Positions 34,922 through 42,949 of a stretch of 46,610 nucleotides of DNA are shown piece after piece. The notes beneath the pieces were generated by a model. That model saw only the letters and a program-made list of their open reading frames with translations. It made no database searches and was not told the DNA's origin. The DNA is from a virus: the IMG/VR virus record IMGVR_UViG_3300041955_001939, positions 1-46,610 of that record; one strand, given 5' to 3'. The translations under genes and the position numbers were made by a program. Position 1 is the first letter of the stretch. Each line of letters begins with the position of its first letter.

Positions 34922-36424
34922 CTACACGCCCGCGCTCTTTTGCAGGCCGCGATAATCGATTGCCGCCGCGCCAAAGTCCATGCGCGCCTTGATCTCGACG
35001 CCGTCCACTTCGAAGCCTTGCCGGGTCTCGATGTACACGCCCTGCTGGCCTTCGAGGTAGCAGTATTCCAGCGTGTCGATCAGCGCGGGATCGGTGAACA
35101 GGAACCAGTTGGTCGCGGTGCCGGTTGAGTTATCGAGACGCGGCTCCACAACCGGGACCAGCGAACGGACCCACTCCGGCACGACCTTTGTCTGGTCCGA
35201 CGAGGCAATGTTGATCGGGAAGATCAACTGAAGGGCGTAAGTTTCAAGCGACGGAGGCACCGCCATGAAGCGCGGGATCAGGTCGAGCGGGGTCCCCTGC
35301 GGAGCCTTCTGGAGCCGCATCTGCACGCGGGCCTTCGCCAGCGCGGTCAGCGGAGCAGAACTACCCACGGTGGGATCGATGCTGCTGGCCACGCCGCTGA
35401 GCAGGTTGCTGTGCGCGGTGTGGAAGATCGCTTTGCCGTCGAGCGTCATCACGGGGTTGCTGGTGATCAGGCCCCACACCGTGTTCGATTCGAGTTGCGC
35501 GGCCGCCACGCCCAGAATCGCGGGGATGCGTGTCATGGCCTGGAGATCGTCGTTGATGATTACTTTGCGCGTGATGGCCACGACCTCGCCGAAAGTCTGG
35601 AGCGAGTAGTTCGTGTTCATGTCGGTCAGGTTCGCCCGGTGAAATTCGCCCTTTTCATTCAGCTGCTGAAGGGCCGGGGCGTCGCTCAACTGAACGCGAT
35701 TGATCGGCTTGAAGTCGGGCGCGGTCACCTGGCGGCAGAAGGGCTGGAAGGTGCGCGGATACGCCTCGTAAGCCTGTCGCAGCGTCTTGTTGGCGACGTT
35801 CGCCAGAATCGCGGGGAAGTCCGAAGTCGATTCGGCGCCTCCGCCGAAGAACTCCGCTCCACGGCTCGGAGCCTGCAACGCCAGTTCGGCGATCCGGTTC
35901 TTGTTCATCCCCCGGTGGTTGATGCCGCGAAGTTCGAGGGACTCGCGGGCCATCTCCATGAGCGACAAGCCGACATACTCGCGCCCCAACTCCTCGGCGC
36001 GGCGCTGATGATCCAGGCCGCATCCGGCCAGCAGTTCTCCGGTCTTCGGATGCTTTGCCAGGAAGAACTTCGGGTCGTGGCGCAGCAGCATGGCGCTCTG
36101 CATCGCGGCCAGCCGGGTTTCCCCGCCATCGCGGGTGACGCTCAGCTCGCTGCGAATGGGCCGGTCTTCGCCGCCGGTGGTTTGCTGTCCCTTCGCGCTC
36201 AGCGCCGCGAATGCTTCGACGCTGAACTGGTCCGCCGTCTTGCCGTCGGAGATTGCTTTGCGGACAAAGTCGTCTCCGAGAATCGATTTGAAGCGAGTGG
36301 CGCGGTGTTCGATTTCAACGATGCGCTCTCGCTCCAGCTTCACTGCCTCGCCGCGCGCTGCGACGAGTGCCTGTTCGTTCACACGGGCTTCGGTGCCCGC
36401 CGTCTGTGTGGTGCTTTCTGCCAT
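34922..36424 (-). CDS. Internal-start scaffold-capsid product of the fusion gene
   Basis: Within the fusion gene an ATG at 36424 (MAESTTQTAGTEARVNEQAL) is preceded nine bases upstream by AAGGAG, a strong Shine-Dalgarno sequence, in the linker after the protease domain. Translation here would give a 500-residue protein with the helical scaffold-like stretch and the whole capsid domain. This recalls lambda, where Nu3 is made from an internal start in gene C. It would provide more capsid than protease copies. Usage is inferred from the ribosome binding site only. Confidence 0.45.
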   Translation of the reverse strand: MAESTTQTAGTEARVNEQALVAARGEAVKLERERIVEIEHRATRFKSILGDDFVRKAISDGKTADQFSVEAFAALSAKGQQTTGGEDRPIRSELSVTRDGGETRLAAMQSAMLLRHDPKFFLAKHPKTGELLAGCGLDHQRRAEELGREYVGLSLMEMARESLELRGINHRGMNKNRIAELALQAPSRGAEFFGGGAESTSDFPAILANVANKTLRQAYEAYPRTFQPFCRQVTAPDFKPINRVQLSDAPALQQLNEKGEFHRANLTDMNTNYSLQTFGEVVAITRKVIINDDLQAMTRIPAILGVAAAQLESNTVWGLITSNPVMTLDGKAIFHTAHSNLLSGVASSIDPTVGSSAPLTALAKARVQMRLQKAPQGTPLDLIPRFMAVPPSLETYALQLIFPINIASSDQTKVVPEWVRSLVPVVEPRLDNSTGTATNWFLFTDPALIDTLEYCYLEGQQGVYIETRQGFEVDGVEIKARMDFGAAAIDYRGLQKSAGV

Positions 36425-37078
36425 GGCAGGTTTCTCCTTTTGTGGGCTTGAGGCCCGTGCTGCTTGCCCGTCGGTGGTCTTTGTGGACAAAGCCTCGGCG
36501 GACAAAAACGTTGTGTTGAAATCGGCGGGGACCGGGACGACGGATATCTCGAACGGTTCCCAATCGGTCGCCGTGAACATGCCGATCTCGTTCGGGTTGC
36601 TGTAGGGCGGCTTGCCTTCCGTCTGAGCCTGGACCGTCGTTTTCTCGCGGCTGTAAATCCACGCTCCGAAGCTTAGGTTCTGGACGATCCCGCTCGACAC
36701 CTTGCGGAACAACTCAGCGCCGTCTTCGTCGCCGAGATCGAACTTCAGGGTGGCCATCCCGTTCGCGCCGTCGGCCCACGCCTTATTTACGACGCCGACC
36801 TGCGCCTTGGTGCCTGCCTTCCCGGCGATCACGGACTTGTAATCGTCGCCGGTGAAGTGGGTGTCGAATATGGGCGCGCCCGCATTCAGGCGGTCGAGGC
36901 GCGCCCCGCCCATGTCGAGCGTGAGCATGTACGGATCGCCGGTGTCGGGATCTTTCCTCGGAACCTGCGCGCCGGTGTACCAGACGACATCAATCGTGCC
37001 GTCCTTCTCGTTCGCCGTACTGGCGACGGGCTTTGCATCGGACGCGGCGAAAAACTCAAGCGCCTGATCTGCTTTCAT
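34922..37078 (-). CDS. Prohead protease-major capsid protein fusion
   Basis: 718 residues from ATG 37078 (MKADQALEFFAASD), with AGAGG seven bases upstream. Residues ~1-190 form a prohead serine protease with a probable catalytic H74 (IFDTHF) and S136 (VQNLSFGA). Residues ~195-330 are a Gln/Ala/Lys/Glu-rich helical stretch suited to scaffolding. The remaining ~390 residues form the major capsid protein (QAYEAYPRTFQPFCRQV, DMNTNYSLQTFGEVVAITRK, AHSNLLSG, ETRQGFEVDGVEIKARMDFGAAAIDYRG), resembling the Mu gpT-like class. Protease-capsid fusions are known in temperate phages. An internal start at 36424 would make the scaffold-capsid part separately. Confidence 0.86.
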   Translation of the reverse strand: MKADQALEFFAASDAKPVASTANEKDGTIDVVWYTGAQVPRKDPDTGDPYMLTLDMGGARLDRLNAGAPIFDTHFTGDDYKSVIAGKAGTKAQVGVVNKAWADGANGMATLKFDLGDEDGAELFRKVSSGIVQNLSFGAWIYSREKTTVQAQTEGKPPYSNPNEIGMFTATDWEPFEISVVPVPADFNTTFLSAEALSTKTTDGQAARASSPQKEKPAMAESTTQTAGTEARVNEQALVAARGEAVKLERERIVEIEHRATRFKSILGDDFVRKAISDGKTADQFSVEAFAALSAKGQQTTGGEDRPIRSELSVTRDGGETRLAAMQSAMLLRHDPKFFLAKHPKTGELLAGCGLDHQRRAEELGREYVGLSLMEMARESLELRGINHRGMNKNRIAELALQAPSRGAEFFGGGAESTSDFPAILANVANKTLRQAYEAYPRTFQPFCRQVTAPDFKPINRVQLSDAPALQQLNEKGEFHRANLTDMNTNYSLQTFGEVVAITRKVIINDDLQAMTRIPAILGVAAAQLESNTVWGLITSNPVMTLDGKAIFHTAHSNLLSGVASSIDPTVGSSAPLTALAKARVQMRLQKAPQGTPLDLIPRFMAVPPSLETYALQLIFPINIASSDQTKVVPEWVRSLVPVVEPRLDNSTGTATNWFLFTDPALIDTLEYCYLEGQQGVYIETRQGFEVDGVEIKARMDFGAAAIDYRGLQKSAGV

Positions 37079-37103
37079 GTCAACCTCTTTTCTGCGGGCG
37101 TTT

Positions 37104-38777
37104 CTACGAACGATAAATTCGGGAAGGCGAATCCCAGGACCGCGAAGCAGGCGTCCCCGAGAACAACTCCGCGATAACCTCGGCATCCGCGTTCGAAACG
37201 CCGGGGACCTTCGAACCGGGCATAGTGGGCTTCGAACTCGGAGTGCGCTCGTCGGTTGCGGCGGGCTGCTCCTGGCCGCGATCCGTCACGTTGCGCGGGT
37301 CGCAATCCAGAATGATTTCGAGCTTGTCGAGAATCTTGTTGATGCGCGCGATCTTCTGTAACCGCTCTTCCGGGTCGTATCCGTTGCGCGAGATCGCCTC
37401 GAACAGATCGAGCGTCCCGGTCCTGATCATCTTCAGTTCCGCGGCCGCGTCCTTCACCGGATCGACGCTCTCGAACTTCGGCGCGGTCCACTGCACCGCA
37501 TGGACGGCGATCTTCGGATCATCGAGCGCCTTCTGCGGGATCTTCCCCTGAAGGATCAACGTATCCACGAAGCGACGCCACACGGGCATGCAGAACAGCG
37601 GGATCAGAGTGAGCCAGCGGTACGCCTCCACCGTGTTGCGGAACCCCAGCATGCCGCCGCGCCACGAGGAGTAATTCACCTGCGACATATCGCCGGTGCC
37701 GAGCTCGTACGGCAGGCCGATGCCAGCCATGATTCCCTGCAACTCGGTCATCTTGTACTCGCGGTAACCGCCTGCCGCCGGAGGATTGTTGAACTTGATC
37801 TCCTGTCCCGGCTTCAGGTACTCGACCATCCCCGGCTGAAACGTTTCGACGGGCGCTTTCGTGACCGGGTCGGTGCCGGAAATGCCGAGCGGATCGCCCT
37901 CGATGCCTTCCGGTTGCTGCACGAACGCGGTGACGCAGGCCTCCACTTTCTTGCGCACCCGTTCCGCGTCGCAGTAATCGTCGAGGTCCCGGAGCGCCAT
38001 CATCACGGGCGAAAGCCACGGAACGCCTCGCACCTGGCCGGGCCGGAGCACGCGATAGACGTGCATGATCTGATCGGCCGGCACGGGCTGGCTGATGATT
38101 CCGCCGCGCGGATTCAGGATCAGAACACCGCCCGGGTGATAACTGAACAGCCAGTAGGCTGCGCGTCTGCCTAATTCGTCGAACTGAACGCCCTCCATGA
38201 CGTGGCCGTTGATCAGCCCCATGGTTCGGGACTGGTCCAGGAAATCTGCCTCCAGCATTTGAAGCTGAAGAGGAACGCGAAGATTAGAGGAGGTAAGACG
38301 CGGGCGGAACCGCACCAGCGCTTCGCCGCTTTCCGCCATCGTTCGGACCGCCAGCGTCTGCATCCCAAAGAAATCCAGGCGCTGTGGCGTGTCGCAGGCA
38401 TCCGCGAAGAAAGGCCACTCGGCGTCGATGATCTTGTCGATTGCAACACTGCCGGTCTTCGCCTTCGGAACGATCCCGGTCCCGACTACATTCCCGGCCA
38501 ACTCTTCAATCGCCCGCGCCGCGTACGGGTTGTTGCGGATCAGATCGCGGCTCCGGTTTCGAAGCCAGATGAGCGATCCCATCAACTCGACGTTGGCGTC
38601 CGTCGAGGCGGCGTACCAGCCATGCGCGCGTCGCCCTGCGGTTGCTCCGTCGTAGCTGAACCGTTGCGCGTGCCGATCCAGATAGTCCTGGGTCAGTTCC
38701 AGCGCCACGCGGCTCCGCACTCGTTGCAACGCGCGCCGTGGCGCAACAAGGCCGATGGCTTTGTCGAGAAAATTCAT
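37104..38777 (-). CDS. Lambda-type portal protein
   Basis: 557 residues from ATG 38777. Diagnostic features of the lambda portal family are the N-terminal NPYAARAIEELAGNVVGTGI, LVRFRP, LQLQMLEADFLD, GVQFDELGRRAAYWLF, HVYRVLRPGQVRGVPWLSPVM and, near 380-400, the NYSSWRGGMLGFRNTVEAYRW stretch. The C-terminal ~100 residues are polar and low in complexity. It forms the twelve-fold portal ring through which DNA enters and leaves the head. It lies between the gpW-like gene (with a cargo gene inserted) and the capsid gene. Confidence 0.9.
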   Translation of the reverse strand: MNFLDKAIGLVAPRRALQRVRSRVALELTQDYLDRHAQRFSYDGATAGRRAHGWYAASTDANVELMGSLIWLRNRSRDLIRNNPYAARAIEELAGNVVGTGIVPKAKTGSVAIDKIIDAEWPFFADACDTPQRLDFFGMQTLAVRTMAESGEALVRFRPRLTSSNLRVPLQLQMLEADFLDQSRTMGLINGHVMEGVQFDELGRRAAYWLFSYHPGGVLILNPRGGIISQPVPADQIMHVYRVLRPGQVRGVPWLSPVMMALRDLDDYCDAERVRKKVEACVTAFVQQPEGIEGDPLGISGTDPVTKAPVETFQPGMVEYLKPGQEIKFNNPPAAGGYREYKMTELQGIMAGIGLPYELGTGDMSQVNYSSWRGGMLGFRNTVEAYRWLTLIPLFCMPVWRRFVDTLILQGKIPQKALDDPKIAVHAVQWTAPKFESVDPVKDAAAELKMIRTGTLDLFEAISRNGYDPEERLQKIARINKILDKLEIILDCDPRNVTDRGQEQPAATDERTPSSKPTMPGSKVPGVSNADAEVIAELFSGTPASRSWDSPSRIYRS

Positions 38778-38825
38778 CGCTCTGAAGGCCGAGCACTCGG
38801 ACTCGCTGGTACTTTGGAAATTGGC

Positions 38826-39473
38826 ATGGCCCTAGATCTTGACCTTTTTGTTGAGCGACGCCCTTATGCCTACCACCTCACTGGCGAGGAGAACTTCCGG
38901 CTAATGAGAACTTCCCGCGCTATTCGCAGCGCCGCAGAAATGATTGAAAGCGCTGGGTGCAGCGGTTCATTGAGAGTGCGTCGGCGTAAGCATGCTCCGA
39001 TTCAAATTACGGGCACAAAGGCGTTCTTAAGAGACCAAGACCCGCTTCACGAAGGAGAAATCAGGTTCGAGGGTGGATGGAAGATGGCTGACTTGGTCGA
39101 AGAGTTGAACCGACACGTATTCTTTTGGCCGGGAACCGTTGAAAAGCCCAACGGCTATGGCATTCGCCACTTCGGGCTGTATTCAAAATCTGAGAAACCC
39201 GTAATCCTTAGGGTGCCCACGGCATCACTTCTAAGCTGCAACCCGCGTCTGAAACCTCATTTCTGTCGATTCAACTCAGGCTCGCCCCGCTGCGTTGGTG
39301 GCAAGAAATCGCCTCGTGGTCCCGATACATTCCTGCCTGCGGATCGGTTTCCCGGAACGTCATCCGACGTCGCGGAATTAACATTCAGGGGAGCAGTTCA
39401 ATTGCCTGCTCTGACGGAATATGCATCTACGCCCTATGGCCCGTGGACGCGATTCATCGAGACCCAACGCTGA
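38826..39473 (+). CDS. DUF7002-like cargo protein
   Basis: 215 residues from ATG 38826, the first ATG after a long open upstream stretch that lies antisense to the portal. Conserved-looking blocks are YAYHLTGEENFRLMRTSRAIRSA, NRHVFFWPGT, PVILRVPTASLLS and FCRFNSGSPRCVGGKKSPRGP. These are the features I associate with DUF7002, and the H-x-T...I-x-x-x opening resembles ADP-ribosyltransferase-type domains. It is on the strand opposite to its neighbours, between gpW and portal genes, and has lower GC. An effector or toxin-like role is a guess from this pattern. No antitoxin partner is visible beside it. Confidence 0.7.
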   Translation: MALDLDLFVERRPYAYHLTGEENFRLMRTSRAIRSAAEMIESAGCSGSLRVRRRKHAPIQITGTKAFLRDQDPLHEGEIRFEGGWKMADLVEELNRHVFFWPGTVEKPNGYGIRHFGLYSKSEKPVILRVPTASLLSCNPRLKPHFCRFNSGSPRCVGGKKSPRGPDTFLPADRFPGTSSDVAELTFRGAVQLPALTEYASTPYGPWTRFIETQR

Positions 39474-39485
39474 CCAAGTAAGCCA

Positions 39486-39740
39486 TCACCAACGGTCGTA
39501 AAGCGATGGACCACCCGGACCGTCTCCGCGTTTGTGCTGCGCGAGTGTCGTGCGGCTCCCGCTCTTGCCGCTGGCCTGGCGGATGTCCTCTTCGATCTCG
39601 GCTTTCGCCTTTCGGAGTTCGTCAACGGATCGGTACGTCACCTCGCGCCCGTCCGGGAACCTTACCTTCAACGTGGGATTCCCGAGGGCCTGGTTGATCG
39701 CGTCCAGATTCGACTGCAACTGTGGAACTGTCAAAGCCAT
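39486..39740 (-). CDS. gpW-like head-tail connector
   Basis: 84 residues from ATG 39740, two bases after the terminase stop. TVPQLQSNLDAINQALGNP forms an N-terminal helix, LKVRFPDGREVTYRSVDEL a beta hairpin, and KAKAEIEEDIRQ a second helix, the gpW fold; lambda W is 68 residues, so the size fits. It sits between large terminase and portal, the lambda order. By homology it joins the portal and the tail connector after packaging. Confidence 0.8.
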   Translation of the reverse strand: MALTVPQLQSNLDAINQALGNPTLKVRFPDGREVTYRSVDELRKAKAEIEEDIRQASGKSGSRTTLAQHKRGDGPGGPSLYDRW

Positions 39741-39741
39741 G

Positions 39742-41664
39742 TCATCTGCCTCCAAACCAATTGCGGCGCGGTATCCATTGCTCCGCGCGCTCGAACGGCG
39801 CAGGGATGCGCACTTCGTTTTCCTGCGGTTCCGCTGGCTCCGGGGGCGGAACATTCGCCGCGACCACCGTCGGCGGAATCGTCTTCGCCCCCTTGCGCCG
39901 CGAGCCAGCCATCTTCGCGAAGCGGTCGCAGTGGACGCCCAGCTTCAAACCGCTGGCGTAGAGCGCCTGCAACGCGGCATAGGCATACACGCGGCAATCG
40001 AGGGCTTCGTTCCGCGCGGCGGGAGGCTTCCGCCATTCCTGCTTCGGATAGCCGTTGTGATAGCGCGTGAACTTCCGCTCGGCGGTGAGTTGATCGAAGT
40101 ACTCCTGATCGCGGCCAATCGGGAAGTGGCAGTATCCCGGCCCGACTTCCCCGATCTTCAGCCGGTCATAAAGCGCGGTCTTCGCGGCGTCCACGCCGAC
40201 CATGAAGAAAGGCGTCTGGTTCTTCCGGCTCGGCTTGCGAGGCCAGATCGGAGACTCGCCCGCGCGTCCCTTCACTGCGTATACCCGGCGCGCATAACGG
40301 TCGCGCGTGAACCGCAGCACCGTCCCATCCTTGAACCCGCAATCGATGCACGCGGCCACGATCCGCAGCGTCTGACCGGAGTCGTGCAGATGCTCGGCAA
40401 GGAGCAAGCCTTCGAGGTGATCCCACACCTCGTTGCGCATCACGTCGCCGGGGATCACGTGGTGTGCAATCGACCAGGACTCCTCGTCGCGGCCCCAGCC
40501 GACGATCTCGACTTCGAGGCGGTCGGCCTGAACATCGACACCCGCCGTGATCAACGCCACGCCGTCAGGCGCCTCCGCTTCAAATGGCTCGCAGCGATTC
40601 CACAATGCCCGCGCGTCGGTCGGCACTTCGTGGTTCTCTTCCCACAGTTCCGCGAGGACCGTGTTCATGAACGCCTTGAGCGTCTCGGGCGACTTCTTTG
40701 CCGCGACGAACTCGGTCGCAATCGAACCCCACGGGCGCTTCAGCGAGATCAACTGCGAGATGCGGAAGCCCGGAATCTTTGAGCAAGGGTTCTGCGCGCG
40801 GTACTCACCGCGCTCGACCATCCACGCTTTCTGGTGAGGAGGAATCAACTCGCGGCAACCGGCGCACCGGTACATCGCCTCCTCGGGCAGGTCCTCGGGC
40901 CACACCAGACCCGGCCCGGTTCCGTCGCCCAGCACCAGCACCTGATAGTGACCGCACTTCGGGCACGGCACGAAGAAGTCGCGCTGGTCGCTTTCCTTCC
41001 ACGCCTGCTCGATCCGGCTGATGCCTTTGATCGTCGGCGTCGAAGCCATGACGATCTTCGTGTTGTGCTGGAACTCAGCCGTGCGCTGGATGGCGAGGGA
41101 AACCGGATCTCCTTCGGTGCCTGCGCTGGCCGGGTACCGGTCCACCTCATCGAGCAGCGCATAACGGATCGGCCGCATCGCCAAACCCGACGGCGAGATC
41201 GCCCCGGTGAAGGTGATGTGCCCAGCGCCATTGACGAACACCTTGTGCAGCGTCGTGTTGTTGGAGTCGCGCGACTTGACGGGCGCGATCTTCCCGCGCA
41301 GCACAGGCGTGCTCCGAAACATGGGGGCCACGCGATCCTTCGAGAGCGCCTTGGCATCCTCGGTGCGCGGCTCGACCACCAGTACCGGGCCCGGATCTAC
41401 ATCGGCGATGAAACCGAGGAAGTTCAGCAGGACCTCGGTCTTCATCATCTGAGCCGCCGACAGCAACACTACCTGGCGGCACGGATGGCCGGGGCTGAGC
41501 ACATCCATCGGCTCGCGCTGATAGGAGCGAGTGCGCCACTGACCCCGCTCGGCGGACGCACCGCCCGTGAGCACGCGGTTCTCGTCGGCCCACTGCGAAA
41601 CCAGGATGTCTCGCGGCGGCAGCATCGCCGCTGCTCCGACTTCGTGAATAGAGAGTGGCGTCAT
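39742..41664 (-). CDS. Terminase large subunit, GpA family
   Basis: 640 residues from ATG 41664. Walker A-like SAAQMMKTE (69-77; the usual Gly before Lys is Met), Walker B YALLDEVD (168-175) and VMASTPT, the coupling motif, lie in the ATPase half. A zinc-binding CPKC/CAGC (C234, C237, C267, C270) and the nuclease segment GVDVQADRLEVE (375-386) follow. The size and order match lambda gpA, the DNA-packaging ATPase and cos-cutting nuclease. The C-terminus ends in a basic, proline-rich tail. The Met at the Walker A Gly position also occurs in this family, so it is not evidence of inactivity. Confidence 0.93.
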   Translation of the reverse strand: MTPLSIHEVGAAAMLPPRDILVSQWADENRVLTGGASAERGQWRTRSYQREPMDVLSPGHPCRQVVLLSAAQMMKTEVLLNFLGFIADVDPGPVLVVEPRTEDAKALSKDRVAPMFRSTPVLRGKIAPVKSRDSNNTTLHKVFVNGAGHITFTGAISPSGLAMRPIRYALLDEVDRYPASAGTEGDPVSLAIQRTAEFQHNTKIVMASTPTIKGISRIEQAWKESDQRDFFVPCPKCGHYQVLVLGDGTGPGLVWPEDLPEEAMYRCAGCRELIPPHQKAWMVERGEYRAQNPCSKIPGFRISQLISLKRPWGSIATEFVAAKKSPETLKAFMNTVLAELWEENHEVPTDARALWNRCEPFEAEAPDGVALITAGVDVQADRLEVEIVGWGRDEESWSIAHHVIPGDVMRNEVWDHLEGLLLAEHLHDSGQTLRIVAACIDCGFKDGTVLRFTRDRYARRVYAVKGRAGESPIWPRKPSRKNQTPFFMVGVDAAKTALYDRLKIGEVGPGYCHFPIGRDQEYFDQLTAERKFTRYHNGYPKQEWRKPPAARNEALDCRVYAYAALQALYASGLKLGVHCDRFAKMAGSRRKGAKTIPPTVVAANVPPPEPAEPQENEVRIPAPFERAEQWIPRRNWFGGR

Positions 41665-41666
41665 CT

Positions 41667-42191
41667 TTAAAGACCCGCGTCCGCGACTGACTTACTCACC
41701 TTCCGCAGCACTGCTGCGACCTCGGCGGCCAGCATCCGATGAATCGCTTTCTCGTCATCGACGGCGGCGAGCATCGGCGACACACGATCCGGCATGGCCA
41801 TCAGCCCGTCCTTGACGATGGACGAAAAGGTCGCGGCGTACTCGGAGGCGCGCACTGCCGGGATCAGTTTGCCCGCGCGCTCCTCGTATTCCAGTTGGGC
41901 GGTTCGTGCAGCGAAGCTCTCTTTGACTGCGCGCGCCCGCAGGTACGCGGTAACCGGATCTCCCGATCCAACCGTTGCCTCATGCACCGACGGGAGGCGA
42001 TCAGACGATGCGGCGTTCGCCTTATGGATCGTCTGGCCCGCGAACGTGTTCTTCGCCCAGTCCTGATTGGCGCGTTCGGGGTCGATGGTCCCGTCCGCGA
42101 GCGTCGTGATCCGCTTGCTGGAGATCGCCTTCTGGACGGCGGTCAGGCTGCATCCGCGCATCCGTGCGTAAGCCCTGAGAGAGACGCCCAT
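41667..42191 (-). CDS. Terminase small subunit
   Basis: About 174 residues from ATG 42191, with AGGA eight bases upstream; an open frame further upstream lacks a good start. MGVSLRAYARMRGCSLTAVQKAISSKRITTLADGTIDPERANQDW is the winged-helix DNA-binding pattern of Nu1-type small terminases. A helical region (ARAVKESFAARTAQLEYEERAGKLIPA) for oligomerisation and terminase binding follows. It is immediately upstream of the large subunit, separated by two bases. It recognises the packaging site (cos or pac) in this family. Confidence 0.88.
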   Translation of the reverse strand: MGVSLRAYARMRGCSLTAVQKAISSKRITTLADGTIDPERANQDWAKNTFAGQTIHKANAASSDRLPSVHEATVGSGDPVTAYLRARAVKESFAARTAQLEYEERAGKLIPAVRASEYAATFSSIVKDGLMAMPDRVSPMLAAVDDEKAIHRMLAAEVAAVLRKVSKSVADAGL

Positions 42192-42291
42192 TTTTTCCTG
42201 AAGAATTGACTTGCCTTCCGGGCGCACCGGAGTGATGAATCGTGGTGCGGAGACACCGCACAAGCTACTGAGCGAAAAGGACTAAAGCCAA

Positions 42292-42762
42292 ATGAAGACC
42301 AACGAAGCCATCGAAACCACAGAGACCGCCGCCGTTGCGGAACAGGGCGCGCACGTCGCGCCGGAGAAGGCCCCCTCGAAGAAGGGTGCCAGCCAGAAGA
42401 AGGACGCGCCCAAGGGCCAGAAGACCGCCAAGGGTGCCAAAGCCAAGGCAGCAGCCCCGAAGAAGGCGGCAGTCCCGAAGAAAGTCGCTGCGCCGAAGAA
42501 GGAAGCCAAAGCCACGAAGAAGGCTGCCAAGCCCGCCCGCGCGAAAGAAGCCAGCGCACCGCGCGCCGAGAGTAAGGGCGCGATGATTATGGCCCTGATC
42601 GGACGAGCCAAGGGCGCAACCCTCGCCGAGATCATGACCGCAACAGGCTGGCAGAAGCATAGCGTGCGCGGGTTCATTTCCATCGCCGGTAAGAAGCAGG
42701 ACATCAAGATCGAGTCCTCGAAGAACGAGGCTGGCGACCGGCTCTACAAGATCGTCAAGTAG
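42292..42762 (+). CDS. Histone-H1-like DUF3489 protein
   Basis: 156 residues from ATG 42292. Residues ~26-90 are made almost wholly of Lys, Ala and Pro, as in eukaryotic histone H1 tails. The C-terminal ~60 residues (MIMALIGRAKGATLAEIMTATGWQKHSVRGFIS) match DUF3489, a small winged-helix-like domain in bacterial and phage proteins. A nucleic-acid-compacting role is plausible from composition. The gene is plus-strand among minus-strand late genes and has its own terminator, so it is an independent moron-type insertion. Confidence 0.82.
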   Translation: MKTNEAIETTETAAVAEQGAHVAPEKAPSKKGASQKKDAPKGQKTAKGAKAKAAAPKKAAVPKKVAAPKKEAKATKKAAKPARAKEASAPRAESKGAMIMALIGRAKGATLAEIMTATGWQKHSVRGFISIAGKKQDIKIESSKNEAGDRLYKIVK

Positions 42763-42785
42763 AAACTGCCCACCTGCCTCACCCC

Positions 42786-42816
42786 AAGCCGCCTCGAAAG
42801 GGGCGGCTTTTCTTTA
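42786..42816 (+). terminator. Intrinsic terminator of the DUF3489 gene
   Basis: AAGCCGCC-TCGAAAGG-GGCGGCTT is an 8-bp stem followed by TTCTTT, about 24 bases after the stop codon at 42762. It is the clearest intrinsic terminator in the window and confirms autonomous rightward transcription of the cargo gene. Confidence 0.8.
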
Positions 42817-42949
42817 TGGGCTGAGCCTCGAAATCATCCGCAACTCCGCCGACCAGTTCCGCGAGGGCCAGGCAGAGTCCCCGAAGGTCCGGGTTCCCCG
42901 CGCGGATCTCTGCCTCGATTGCCGCAAGCTCCTTGTGGCACCGTTCGAT
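42814..42949 (-). pseudogene. Relic of a small phage gene after the methyltransferase
   Basis: Directly after the methyltransferase stop, the minus-strand frame continues as IERCHKELAAIEAEIRAGNPDL and RGLCLALA. A +1 shift then gives NWSAELRMISRLSP and a stop at 42814. Joined, this looks like a small helical protein family I remember ending DWSAELR-x-I in phage clusters. It has no good start codon, and the frameshift near 42860 suggests a decayed gene. The reading relies on my memory of the family, so confidence is moderate. Confidence 0.4.

Noticed and set aside
38202-38825. N-terminal extension of the DUF7002-like gene
   Set aside because: These ~208 codons lie antisense to the portal gene and look like a mirror frame; the recognisable protein begins at ATG 38826.
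39532-40782. A 416-codon plus-strand frame opposite the large terminase
   Set aside because: All terminase motifs are on the other strand and the antisense product is arginine-rich and unstructured.
42265-42707. Hydrophobic minus-strand frames opposite the DUF3489 gene
   Set aside because: Leu/Phe-rich runs are the mirror of the Lys-rich AAG/GCC codons in the real gene.
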